From contig NZ_VHIP01000007.1 of the NCBI RefSeq assembly GCF_006494365.1, forward strand, positions 1 to 64,000: 64,000 nt of DNA. The letters run 5' to 3'. The notes beneath the pieces are model-generated. The model was not told where the DNA came from. It saw nothing but the letters and a program-made list of their open reading frames with translations, and did not search any database. Below are positions 35,999 to 43,866 of this stretch, piece by piece. Position numbers and translations under genes: made by a program. Within the stretch, counting starts at the first letter, position 1. The number at the start of each line of letters is the position of its first letter. This stretch comes from Aestuariibacter sp. GS-14 (GTDB lineage: Bacteria > Pseudomonadota > Gammaproteobacteria > Enterobacterales > Alteromonadaceae).

Positions 35999-36466
35999 AT
36001 GTCTGAACAAAACCTAAATAAAAACAAACAGCTGGATTTAGAACGTTACGTACCGGCACTGATCACCTACCTGGCCAATAAATTATCCAGCGGGGCTTCT
36101 CAACACTATCGCAGTGAATTTGGTGTGGGTGTGGTTGAATGGCGGGTAATGGCGTTACTAGCGGTAGAGCCTGCCATTACGGCAAATAGAGTGTGCAAGG
36201 TTATTGGACTCGATAAAGCCGCCGTGAGCCGGGCGATTAAAAGCCTGGATAGTGCTGCGCTGATTACCTTGGAAAAAAGCGACAAAGATGCCCGTCAAAT
36301 TCTGATCAATTTGTCTGCAGAGGGGCGTGATAAACATGACGCCATTCTTCATGTTGCGCTCGCCAGAGAGGCAAGACTTCTCGAAGTGCTTTCAGCAGTG
36401 GAGCGCGAGCAACTGATTGTTATGTTACAAAAGCTGAACGATCAAATTCCCAAAGTAAATGCCTGA
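35999..36466 (+). CDS. MarR-family regulator of the van genes
   Basis: A 155-residue winged-helix regulator. The dimerisation helices flank a central DNA-binding region: WRVMALLAVEPAITANRVCKVIGLDKAAVSRAIKSLDSAALI, then the wing SDKDARQILINLS. It is divergent from vanBA across a long palindrome, so it probably represses vanBA until vanillate or a breakdown product binds. VanR proteins of other bacteria are often GntR-type, so this is a different family doing a similar job. The effector is inferred. Confidence 0.88.
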   Translation: MSEQNLNKNKQLDLERYVPALITYLANKLSSGASQHYRSEFGVGVVEWRVMALLAVEPAITANRVCKVIGLDKAAVSRAIKSLDSAALITLEKSDKDARQILINLSAEGRDKHDAILHVALAREARLLEVLSAVEREQLIVMLQKLNDQIPKVNA

Positions 36467-36468
36467 CA

Positions 36469-37371
36469 TTATTGCGCATTAGGTTGAATTAGCCGGCGCC
36501 TTGCAACACTGAGCGCATTCGTTCGCAAACTGGCAAGTAACGGACTCTCAGTTTGCCAGTAATGCCAATAAAGGGGCGTGTCGAGTGTGTAGTGAGGCGC
36601 TAAATCCACCATGTCACCACGCGCAATGCCATCACCAATCTGTAATTCCGGCAATAATCCATAGCCTAAACCAGCAACCACCGATTGCCTGAATCCTTCT
36701 GAAGAGGGGCATAGGTGAATGCGTTTTGGCGTAGCTTTAACTATATCGGTTAAGAATTCATGCTGAAGTTTGTCGTGTTCATCGAACACTAAACAGGGGG
36801 CGTCAGCTAAATCTGCTACCGATTGAATGCCATGGGCTGCTACAAACGCCGGACTCGCTACTGCGCGATATCGCAACGCGCCCAAGTAGCTTACCAAGCC
36901 ACCATTTACAGGCTCAGCAGTAGAGGCAATACACACCATCACTTCGCCGGATTTCATGCGATTCAGGACGACGGTTTGATCCTGCAGCACGATCTCAAAT
37001 TGTAAGCGTGTGTTAACTTCGTTGTTGGTGGTCACCAGCGCTTCGGGTAACCAGGTTGCAATGGAGTCTGAGTTGGCCGCAAGCCTTACAATTAAGGGCT
37101 TTTGAGGGTCACTATTGTACTGTAACGCGTTGATACCTAGCCCGTATTCCAATTGCAACACCTGTTGAAGGTGATTCAGTAGCCGGGTGCCGGTAGCAGT
37201 GGGTTTCGGAGGTTGTTGCCGTAACAACACGGGCTCACCCAATTGAAACTCCAACTGCTGAATACGGCGACTTACCGCTGATTGGGTAATAAACAATTTG
37301 CGGGCAGCGCGTTCAAATCCGCCTTCGTTAATCACTGCCGAAAGCGCGTGCAGCTGTGCGTAATCGATCAT
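36469..37371 (-). CDS. argP: LysR-family regulator ArgP
   Basis: LysR-type regulator of about 300 residues. The N-terminal HTH region ALSAVINEGGFERAARKLFITQSAVSRRIQQLE closely follows E. coli ArgP, which activates argO in response to arginine and is antagonised by lysine. The effector domain fills about 90-300. A start at 37404 would add 11 residues; ATG 37371 aligns with the ArgP N-terminus and is preferred. It is divergent from an argO-like exporter, the classic arrangement, which supports the name. It converges on the MarR gene with only two bases between the stops. Confidence 0.88.
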   Translation of the reverse strand: MIDYAQLHALSAVINEGGFERAARKLFITQSAVSRRIQQLEFQLGEPVLLRQQPPKPTATGTRLLNHLQQVLQLEYGLGINALQYNSDPQKPLIVRLAANSDSIATWLPEALVTTNNEVNTRLQFEIVLQDQTVVLNRMKSGEVMVCIASTAEPVNGGLVSYLGALRYRAVASPAFVAAHGIQSVADLADAPCLVFDEHDKLQHEFLTDIVKATPKRIHLCPSSEGFRQSVVAGLGYGLLPELQIGDGIARGDMVDLAPHYTLDTPLYWHYWQTESPLLASLRTNALSVARRRLIQPNAQ

Positions 37372-37459
37372 GAGTTTTGTGCATGTATGAAGATTATTAT
37401 TCATTAGATTAATAACACGCGGTACGTAAAATGCAAACCAAATTACGACGGAGTGGGCT

Positions 37460-38053
37460 ATGTCTTTTCTTGCAGGTGTGTTGTTGGGGTTGAGTTTAAT
37501 AGTGGCAATTGGCGCGCAAAATATCTGGGTGCTGAGTCAGTGTATGGCGGGGGCAAACCGAGTCGCAATAGCGCTTACTTGCATGCTGTGCGATGCAGCG
37601 TTGATCATTATTGGTGTATTTGCGGCTAATCGCCTGACTGAAGTGGCTCCGGCGCTATTGCCCTGGCTTACCGCTGGTGGTGTGGCGATGTTGCTGTATC
37701 TTGCATGGCAGGCTGGCTATCGGGCACTTAAAAGCAAATCAGGTTTGCGTACTGAGCAGGTAAAACCGCAGCATTGGTTTCGAACTGTGTTGGCTGCCTT
37801 GGCAATAAGTTTATTAAATCCGCATGTTTACCTGGATACCGTTGTATTGTTGGGCTCAATTGGCGCGCAGCAAAGTCAACCTGCTATGTTTGCGGTGGGC
37901 GCTTGTACTGCTTCGCTTCTGTGGTTTGGATCGCTAACTGCTTTCTCTCCAAAATTGAAAACGTTATTGAGTTCGCCACTGCGTTGGCGGGTGTTTGATG
38001 GTGCGATTGCTGTGATTCTTACCGGTATGGCGGTGAAGCTTTGTTTTGTTTGA
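37460..38053 (+). CDS. argO: LysE/ArgO-family amino-acid exporter
   Basis: A 197-residue inner-membrane protein with about six hydrophobic segments. The first (FLAGVLLGLSLIVAIGAQNIWVL) and NPHVYLDTVVLLG are signature regions of the LysE/ArgO family. It exports arginine or other basic amino acids. The divergent argP 88 bases away points to ArgO. CGGAG lies before the ATG. No terminator is evident after the stop; 38054-38242 contains no gene that I can support. Confidence 0.9.
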   Translation: MSFLAGVLLGLSLIVAIGAQNIWVLSQCMAGANRVAIALTCMLCDAALIIIGVFAANRLTEVAPALLPWLTAGGVAMLLYLAWQAGYRALKSKSGLRTEQVKPQHWFRTVLAALAISLLNPHVYLDTVVLLGSIGAQQSQPAMFAVGACTASLLWFGSLTAFSPKLKTLLSSPLRWRVFDGAIAVILTGMAVKLCFV

Positions 38054-38242
38054 TATCAAAATTCGCATTACTCAGGTAGCAGGGACTTGATTAGCTAATA
38101 CCTCCAGGCAGCGTACTCACCTATTTTCTGATTCCGGTTATTTATGTGTTGGCTGATGGTAAATAACTTGTTAATAATGTTGGGCGGCAATGTTGTACAT
38201 TGTTTTATGCTTGTTCAGTTAACTACCAGGAGGGACAGAAAG

Positions 38243-38977
38243 ATGAGGAGTCAAAAAGTAAAAGTAAGGCACTGTTTGATAGGGTTAACAGCAGTATCCG
38301 TACTGCTTAGTACTCAACTGCAAGCCAGTAATCAGGAAGACAGTCAGGCAGCGAATACCGAGGAGGAAGTTGAGAACATTACGGTTACCGGCAGGGCCGG
38401 AGATGCAGCGATGCAAGCCTTTAACGCAGGCGAATTTGCTTTAGCCGAAATGAAATTTAAGGAAAATGAGCAGTGCGCACTCAGGGTGGAGCGAAACCGA
38501 CAAGCATTTGTTGAAGGCGTTCGGGAATCTCAAATTAGTCAGGAGGTAAATGGTGGTGGTGTGAACACCGGTAGCTCTATGACCGATTCAAATGCTGCCA
38601 GAGTTGAAGGCAATTCCTCAATGAACGCAATTGCGGCGAAAACGCAAAAAAATGAAGACAAAGTTCGTGAAAACACTTGTGAAAATCGCGCCTTTCAAAT
38701 TTACATGACAGGCATGTCACAGTTGCAACTCGGTCGTGCCGAAGACGCAGAAAGCAGCTTCGAGCGTGCGGTGGCATTAAGCCAAATCCAATACGATGCC
38801 CACTATCGATTAGCCTTAATGAAGCTGTTACGACAGGATAAAGAGGGCGCAGCCGATCACCTGGATGCCATAAACACTATTTTAAAACGCTGCTACGACT
38901 GCGAAGCTCGCGACGAGATCGTAAGAATTTCTGACTTTCTTCAAAAGGCCGTTGACGGAAAAATAAAGCTGAACTAA
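38243..38977 (+). CDS. secreted TPR protein with a TonB-box-like N-terminus
   Basis: A 244-residue exported protein. I chose ATG 38243 because AGGAGGGA precedes it; the frame upstream to 38144 is not family-like. The signal peptide ends at LQA-SNQED. The mature N-terminus is acidic and contains VENITVTGRAGDA, which looks like the TonB-box region of TBDRs. Tetratricopeptide-like helices follow (AMQAFNAGEFALAEMKF; YMTGMSQLQLGRAEDAESSFERAV; AHYRLALMKLLRQDKEGAADHL). Four cysteines (in NEQCAL, ENTCEN and RCYDCEA) could form disulfides. It lies 286 bases upstream of a large TBDR. A periplasmic adaptor that touches TonB or the receptor is an attractive inference; no enzyme activity is indicated. Confidence 0.75.
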   Translation: MRSQKVKVRHCLIGLTAVSVLLSTQLQASNQEDSQAANTEEEVENITVTGRAGDAAMQAFNAGEFALAEMKFKENEQCALRVERNRQAFVEGVRESQISQEVNGGGVNTGSSMTDSNAARVEGNSSMNAIAAKTQKNEDKVRENTCENRAFQIYMTGMSQLQLGRAEDAESSFERAVALSQIQYDAHYRLALMKLLRQDKEGAADHLDAINTILKRCYDCEARDEIVRISDFLQKAVDGKIKLN

Positions 38978-39149
38978 GAAAAAGTTATTTTACCATCATA
39001 TAGTTAGGATAACGATGTCATGGAGAAATACTTTGTGCTGTAAGTGAAAATTTGCTTGAAAAATAACCTTGAAAAGAATATGGTAAAAAAATGTATATAA
39101 ATTGTTACAAATTGTTGGCACTTTAAATACATATTTTTTGCTTCATGGT

Positions 39150-39163
39150 TGTAAACGCTTACA
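39150..39163 (+). promoter_or_regulatory. LacI-type operator 1 of the region-C TBDR
   Basis: TGTAAACGCTTACA is a CG-centred near-palindrome of the LacI/GalR type. It lies 101 bases before the TBDR start and is spaced 34 bases (centre to centre) from operator 2. A weaker relative, TGTAACCGCTTTGA, lies at 39173-39186. Confidence 0.6.
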
Positions 39164-39183
39164 GCTTTTTTTTGTAACCGCTT

Positions 39184-39197
39184 TGAAAGCGCTTACA
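39184..39197 (+). promoter_or_regulatory. LacI-type operator 2 of the region-C TBDR
   Basis: TGAAAGCGCTTACA is identical to the 14-mer at 52981-52994 upstream of the GH3 gene. Two sites here and one there, in promoters of genes that fit one pathway, strongly suggest one LacI-family regulator encoded elsewhere. Confidence 0.7.
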
Positions 39198-39263
39198 TTT
39201 GAAGTAAAGGTCACTGAATACAAAAACAAAAAGTTCAGCTCGGGTGCGTGGATGGAGAAGAGA

Positions 39264-42200
39264 ATGGATAAAAGGCACACTCAACAAAAAAGATCGGATG
39301 GAAAGTTTAAGAAAAGTTTAATTGCCATGGCAATTGTGGGTTTTACCCAACAGGCATACGCTCAGGAAGCGCCTGCAACACAAGTAGAAGACTCCGAAGA
39401 ATACGAAACGGAAGTCATTGAAGTTAAGGGTATCAGGGGAGCGCTTGAAACGGCCGCTGATCTAAAGCGTTCTTCAAAAACCTTCGTGGATTCAATTACA
39501 GCAACAGACGCAAACGTATTACCAGATTTGTCGGTAGCAGAAGCACTGGCGCGTATTCCGGGTATTACCGTAACCCGTTTTACTGCTGGCGATGATGATT
39601 TCCCCTCACCGGAAGGCTCAGGTAACCTGATCCGTGGTTTGGGCTTTGTGCGTTCTGAGTTCAACGGCCGCGATGCATTTAGTGCAAACGGTGGTCGAGC
39701 ATTGGATTGGGCTGCGATTCCGCCAGAACTGATTGGCGGCGTTGACGTGTATAAAAACCAATCTGCTGATCTGATTGAAGGTGGTATTGGTGGTTCAATT
39801 AACTTAAGAACATTAGAGCCTTTCGATCGCGAAGGACGCGTGTTCATTTTTAGCGCTGATACTACCTACACCGATTTGCGTGAGGAATGGAGCCCATCGT
39901 TCAGCGTAGTGGCTGGCGACAGATGGAAAACCTCTAAAGGCGAATTTGGTTTGTTAGGATCGTACTCAACATCCGATCTGGCCTCTGAAATTCACGGCTT
40001 TCAAACCGCTGCTCCTAACCCGCGTGACAACTTGTCACAGGATGCGTTTACCGGCGATTATATTCCGGAAGCCGGTTCTGTAGTGGCTGTGCCACAGGGC
40101 TTCCAGCTTCGTACTAATCAGGTAGACAGAACCCGCGACAGTTTCTATGTGGCCGGTCAGTGGCGTAGCCCGGACAACGATACCGAATTAACCGTTAAAT
40201 ATATTCGAGTAGAAAACGACAGTAACTCAGTAGAGCAAACTACCGAATCCTTTACCGATGCAAACAGCTGGAACCGTTTTGAATTAAGTGAACTGGTTGT
40301 TAAACCGTTTACCTCCGACGGTATCGCGCGTTGTAACGGTAACAACGAAAGCCCGGTGGGTTTCTGTGATGAAACCGTTCCGGTTACGGGCGGCTTGATG
40401 GAGCAAGGTATGCTAACCGATTCAGGTGATTCCTGGTACGGCGCATATGGTTTGCAACTGAGTAACCTTGGTGTGGGCGTTCAGCAGGAATCCATGACCG
40501 ACGATATCAGCTTCAATCTGAAAATGCGTCCTGCCGACAACTGGATGGTTGAAATCGACGGTCACCGCACCACCGCTGAATCTAAACATCGTGAGTTGTG
40601 GGTGGGCGCGAATACCTTTGTTCAGGCTTTCTACCGCCCTGATTTAGATAATCCTTATCTGGAACTCTCACATGATCCGCGTCTGGATATTGGTGGTTTT
40701 ATTTTCGACGAAGGTGAAAATCAGAACGCTTGGCAGTATCCAACCAGTACCGCCGATGCAGGTTCAACATTTATGCCTTTCATCTCTGATGGTTACCGCG
40801 ACGGTGAAGGTGAGTTAAACGCGCTTCGCGCAGATGCAACCTATCAGTTTGAAGGTGATTCGTGGTTTGAGTCGGTTAAGTTTGGTGCGCGTTACTCAGA
40901 GCGAGAACAGGTTAACCGTGACGCGGGAATGAACTGGCAGGCTGCATCTCAGGCGTGGAACGGCGGTATGGCGATGTACAACAACTTCGATACCGTTGCG
41001 CACGAAATTGTAGATATGTCTGACTTCTATCGCGGTGGCGTAGTGGGTGGGGATAACACGTCTTTCGTATTCGTGGATTCTAACCTGTTACGCAATCCCC
41101 ACCAGTTCTTTGATTTCTATCAGAACGAACCCGACCTGGCTAATGGTGGATGGAATCCTTATTCTGCGAATGGTTTAGCGCGTCGCACTCAGGACGGCAA
41201 GTACACGCCAATTTATCAGCCGGATCAGGTGTCTGATATTACCGAAGAAACCCTTAACCTATATGTGCGATTGGATTTCTATAAAGAGATTGGTAACGGT
41301 ATGGATATCGAAGGCAATGTGGGTTTACGTTATACCCGCACCCAGTCGAATTCTGACGGTGAGCTAAGTTACTCAGAGGTATGGGAAGATACTGACGATG
41401 TTGATCTGCCTCTGTATCCACAAAGTGCAGAGGATCGCGATCACCCGGCTGATTTCCTGCCAGAAACTGTTGCGTATCTGGAGCAAGCGTCAACTGAGCG
41501 AAAGGTGGATTTAACCGACGATCACTTCTTACCTTCATTGAACGTGAAGTGGAACTTAAACGACGAAATGCTGCTGCGCTTTGGGATTAGTAAAGCGGTC
41601 ACGCGTCCAAATATTCAGGATCTGAGAGCGGCGCAAACGGTGTCTGGAGCGTTTACTACCGTTCAGTTTGATCCGTTGCCTGAGGATGATCCAAATTTTG
41701 GTATCGCTCGTGGCGCAGAAGATATCTTCGTGCGTTCAATTAACGTAAACGGCGGTAACCCTGATTTAAAATCCACAGAAGCGATTAACTGGGATGTGTC
41801 GTTTGAATGGTACTTTGAAGACGGCGAATACTTCAGTGCGGCTATCTTTGGTAAGGACCTGAAAAACATTATTTCCTGGGGTGTAGATGTACAGGATACT
41901 ATTACGCTGGATGGCGCATCGGTTAATTACCAATACGTTGGGCCTGTTAATCAGTCTGATGCGGAAATTCGCGGATTAGAGTTCTCTTATCAGGACTTCT
42001 TTGACGAACTACCTGGCATTTGGTCGCACCTTGGTGTACAGGCTAACTATACGTTCATTGATGCGTCTGCCACACCACCACCGGCGTTCTTGGATGCGGA
42101 CAATGATGGCGAGCCAGACCCGGGTTCGTTTGCTAATAACCTGCGTTTTGGACGTGATGACCTGGTTGGACAGTCGCGCCATACCGCTAACCTGATTGGT

Positions 42201-42497
42201 ATTTACCAGGACGAGAAATTTGAGGTGCGAATTGCGTACAACTATCGCTCAGAGTACCTGAATGCTTATCGCGATTGGATCACCGGTGACCCGCTGTTCC
42301 AACAACCTACGAGTTTTGTTGACGTATCATTACGCTACGACATTACTGAAAACGTGCAGCTAAGCTTCAACGGTGCGAACATCTTCGACGAGAAGAGCAG
42401 TTCTGAAGCGCAAATTGACCAAAGTGGTCAGCGTTATATGCGTTCGAGCTTCCTGAATGACCGTCGCTTTAAGTTTGGTATTCGCTATACCTACTAA
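39264..42497 (+). CDS. TonB-dependent receptor, probable beta-glucan oligosaccharide importer
   Basis: Large TBDR of about 1077 residues. ATG 39264 has GGAG six bases upstream; an in-frame ATG exists at 39252, and upstream extension to 39102 is not supported. A basic N-terminus leads to a signal peptide ending near QQAYAQ. TonB-box-like EVIEVKGIRGAL follows, then the plug (ATDANVLPDLSVAEALARIPGITVTR, LIRGLGFVRSEFNG, GGIGGSINLRTLEPFD) and the barrel ending in FKFGIRYTY. It shares a LacI-type operator with the GH3 and halogenase operon, so the ligand is likely a beta-glucoside or beta-glucan oligosaccharide. The ligand is inferred. Preceded by a TPR protein and closed by a strong terminator. 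Confidence 0.92.
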   Translation: MDKRHTQQKRSDGKFKKSLIAMAIVGFTQQAYAQEAPATQVEDSEEYETEVIEVKGIRGALETAADLKRSSKTFVDSITATDANVLPDLSVAEALARIPGITVTRFTAGDDDFPSPEGSGNLIRGLGFVRSEFNGRDAFSANGGRALDWAAIPPELIGGVDVYKNQSADLIEGGIGGSINLRTLEPFDREGRVFIFSADTTYTDLREEWSPSFSVVAGDRWKTSKGEFGLLGSYSTSDLASEIHGFQTAAPNPRDNLSQDAFTGDYIPEAGSVVAVPQGFQLRTNQVDRTRDSFYVAGQWRSPDNDTELTVKYIRVENDSNSVEQTTESFTDANSWNRFELSELVVKPFTSDGIARCNGNNESPVGFCDETVPVTGGLMEQGMLTDSGDSWYGAYGLQLSNLGVGVQQESMTDDISFNLKMRPADNWMVEIDGHRTTAESKHRELWVGANTFVQAFYRPDLDNPYLELSHDPRLDIGGFIFDEGENQNAWQYPTSTADAGSTFMPFISDGYRDGEGELNALRADATYQFEGDSWFESVKFGARYSEREQVNRDAGMNWQAASQAWNGGMAMYNNFDTVAHEIVDMSDFYRGGVVGGDNTSFVFVDSNLLRNPHQFFDFYQNEPDLANGGWNPYSANGLARRTQDGKYTPIYQPDQVSDITEETLNLYVRLDFYKEIGNGMDIEGNVGLRYTRTQSNSDGELSYSEVWEDTDDVDLPLYPQSAEDRDHPADFLPETVAYLEQASTERKVDLTDDHFLPSLNVKWNLNDEMLLRFGISKAVTRPNIQDLRAAQTVSGAFTTVQFDPLPEDDPNFGIARGAEDIFVRSINVNGGNPDLKSTEAINWDVSFEWYFEDGEYFSAAIFGKDLKNIISWGVDVQDTITLDGASVNYQYVGPVNQSDAEIRGLEFSYQDFFDELPGIWSHLGVQANYTFIDASATPPPAFLDADNDGEPDPGSFANNLRFGRDDLVGQSRHTANLIGIYQDEKFEVRIAYNYRSEYLNAYRDWITGDPLFQQPTSFVDVSLRYDITENVQLSFNGANIFDEKSSSEAQIDQSGQRYMRSSFLNDRRFKFGIRYTY

Positions 42498-42522
42498 TAG
42501 CGTGTAAATTTAGTGTTCATGT

Positions 42523-42548
42523 AAAAAGGCCAGGCAACTGGCCTTTTT
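42523..42548. terminator. terminator after the region-C TBDR
   Basis: An 11-bp perfect stem, AAAAAGGCCAG / CTGGCCTTTTT, with a GCAA tetraloop, continues into T-rich sequence. It can also serve the converging DoxX-like gene. Confidence 0.88.
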
Positions 42549-42555
42549 TATGTGT

Positions 42556-42945
42556 CTATTGCTGTAACGACGTCTCTGCCGTTTCCATGGAAAACAGATA
42601 TACGCCTAATGCGATGCAGGGAATATTGGTGGTGACGGGATTAAATGCTTCAACAAGCAACAAAGGTTGCAACACCGCGCTGACAATAAGTAAGCCAATT
42701 AATGCCAAAATATTCAGCATTAACAGCGGTTTTGACTGGTAGTATTTGATGAGCAGTAATCCGAAAATCACTTCGCTCAAGCCTGCAAACTTTATAAACC
42801 AAAAAGTAGCGTCCGCAGAGAATCCAATGCTTGATGATAGCTGCCATTCCAGTGGCGCAATAGTGAACAACTTTGGCACCAATCCCTGATATATCCACAT
42901 AAAGCCTAATGTGAATCTGGCTATGTTAATTTGCTTCAATTTCAA
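42556..42945 (-). CDS. DoxX-like small membrane protein
   Basis: A 129-residue inner-membrane protein with about four hydrophobic helices. The first helix (IARFTLGFMWIYQGLVPKLF) and the second (FIKFAGLSEVIFGLLLI) are typical of the DoxX-like family. Family members are often small quinone-linked or redox-associated membrane proteins, but no activity can be assigned. It is followed on the other side by a small lipoprotein gene on the same strand 17 bases upstream, so the two may be cotranscribed. Confidence 0.75.
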   Translation of the reverse strand: MKLKQINIARFTLGFMWIYQGLVPKLFTIAPLEWQLSSSIGFSADATFWFIKFAGLSEVIFGLLLIKYYQSKPLLMLNILALIGLLIVSAVLQPLLLVEAFNPVTTNIPCIALGVYLFSMETAETSLQQ

Positions 42946-42962
42946 ATCCCTTTAACGCATTA

Positions 42963-43319
42963 CTACTGCGTGAAATCCACTGTTAGCCTAATGTCTTTGG
43001 ACTCTTCAAAGTCAGGTTTAGATAAACCAAATAACTCAGTAAATGGCGACGATTTCCTGATAGCCTCAATAGCTGCCTTCTCCAGAGCTTCGTTATTGTC
43101 GTCGGTTAGTACTTCATAGGCTATGACCTCCGCACTATCGTTCAGTAAAAATGAAATGACGACAGGCTTAGGGTATGAAGTCTCCTTTACAGAGAGATTA
43201 GAAGTAAGCTTTGCTTTAATGACAAGGGTACAGTCTTTTATAGTGTTGCACTCAGATGATGGTGGGTGCTTTGCTACACAACCAAACAACAACACGATCA
43301 CGAAAAGCCATCTGAACAT
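42963..43319 (-). CDS. small lipoprotein with a TolA/TonB C-terminal-like domain
   Basis: About 118 residues starting at ATG 43319, which places FRWLFVIVLLFG-C as a lipoprotein signal; the start at 43352 would bury it. The mature part (LVIKAKLTSNLSV, KPVVISFLLNDSAEVIAYEV, EALEKAAIEAIRKSSPF, IRLTVDF) has the beta-alpha-beta layout of TolA or TonB C-terminal domains. No proline-rich linker or transmembrane anchor of true TonB is present. Two cysteines (ECNTIKDC) could pair, as in TolA. It precedes the DoxX-like gene. The domain assignment is by eye and moderately sure. Confidence 0.6.
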   Translation of the reverse strand: MFRWLFVIVLLFGCVAKHPPSSECNTIKDCTLVIKAKLTSNLSVKETSYPKPVVISFLLNDSAEVIAYEVLTDDNNEALEKAAIEAIRKSSPFTELFGLSKPDFEESKDIRLTVDFTQ

Positions 43320-43474
43320 GTAAAATCCATTCAATGTTAGGTTGTAAAGCATGACTTTAGCTCATTTTGGAGCTGGGCGGTATGGTTGGATTATATCGCT
43401 CTTGTGAAAATACTGTTCCAACTCACTTCACCCAATCTTAAAACCTGCGTTACCATGCGCCCGATATTGAATAA

Positions 43475-43825
43475 ATGAGTAAAGACATGACTGAGCAAAT
43501 CCGAATTGAAGACGTTATTGTGGGCGAGGGCAGTGAGGTGAAGAAAGGCGCGTTGATCACCGCACACTATCGCGGGCTGTTAGATGACGGCACGGAGTTT
43601 GATTCGTCCTATGAAAAAGGCCGTCCGTTTCAAACCGTTTTGTCGAAAACCAAGGTCATTCAGGGGTGGTTTCAGGGCTTACAGGGGATGAGGGTTGGTG
43701 GTACGCGCAAGTTGTGGGTCCCGGCTGAGCTGGGCTACGGCGAAAGGCAGGTGGGCAAGATCCCACCAAACAGTAGCCTGTACTTCGAAATTGAATTACT
43801 GGAAGCCCTTAATCGCGACGACTAG
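43475..43825 (+). CDS. FKBP-type peptidyl-prolyl cis-trans isomerase
   Basis: A 116-residue single-domain cytoplasmic FKBP. The canonical pocket residues are in place: HYRGLLDDGTEFDSSYEKGRPF, VIQGWFQGLQGM, KLWVPAELGYG and LYFEIELLEAL. It catalyses prolyl isomerisation and is a housekeeping folding factor. It starts at ATG 43475, with a second in-frame ATG at 43487. It converges on the halogenase operon and has a hairpin beginning at its stop. No pathway link to neighbours. Confidence 0.92.
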   Translation: MSKDMTEQIRIEDVIVGEGSEVKKGALITAHYRGLLDDGTEFDSSYEKGRPFQTVLSKTKVIQGWFQGLQGMRVGGTRKLWVPAELGYGERQVGKIPPNSSLYFEIELLEALNRDD

Positions 43826-43846
43826 CAGGCATAGGGTAATGCCTGC
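43825..43846. terminator. hairpin between FKBP and the last halogenase gene
   Basis: A perfect 8-bp stem, GCAGGCAT / ATGCCTGC, with a 6-base loop lies between two converging genes. No long T-run, so efficiency is uncertain. Confidence 0.5.
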
Positions 43847-43866
43847 GGTTGCCCGGGCTAACCTGT

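Noticed and set aside
39102-39263. N-terminal extension of the region-C TBDR frame
   Set aside because: It runs across the operator region, delays the signal peptide and lacks a ribosome site, whereas ATG 39264 has GGAG at good spacing.
39362-39847. 161-residue minus-strand frame inside the region-C TBDR
   Set aside because: Low-complexity Ser/Pro/Arg composition and complete overlap with the conserved plug domain of a real gene.
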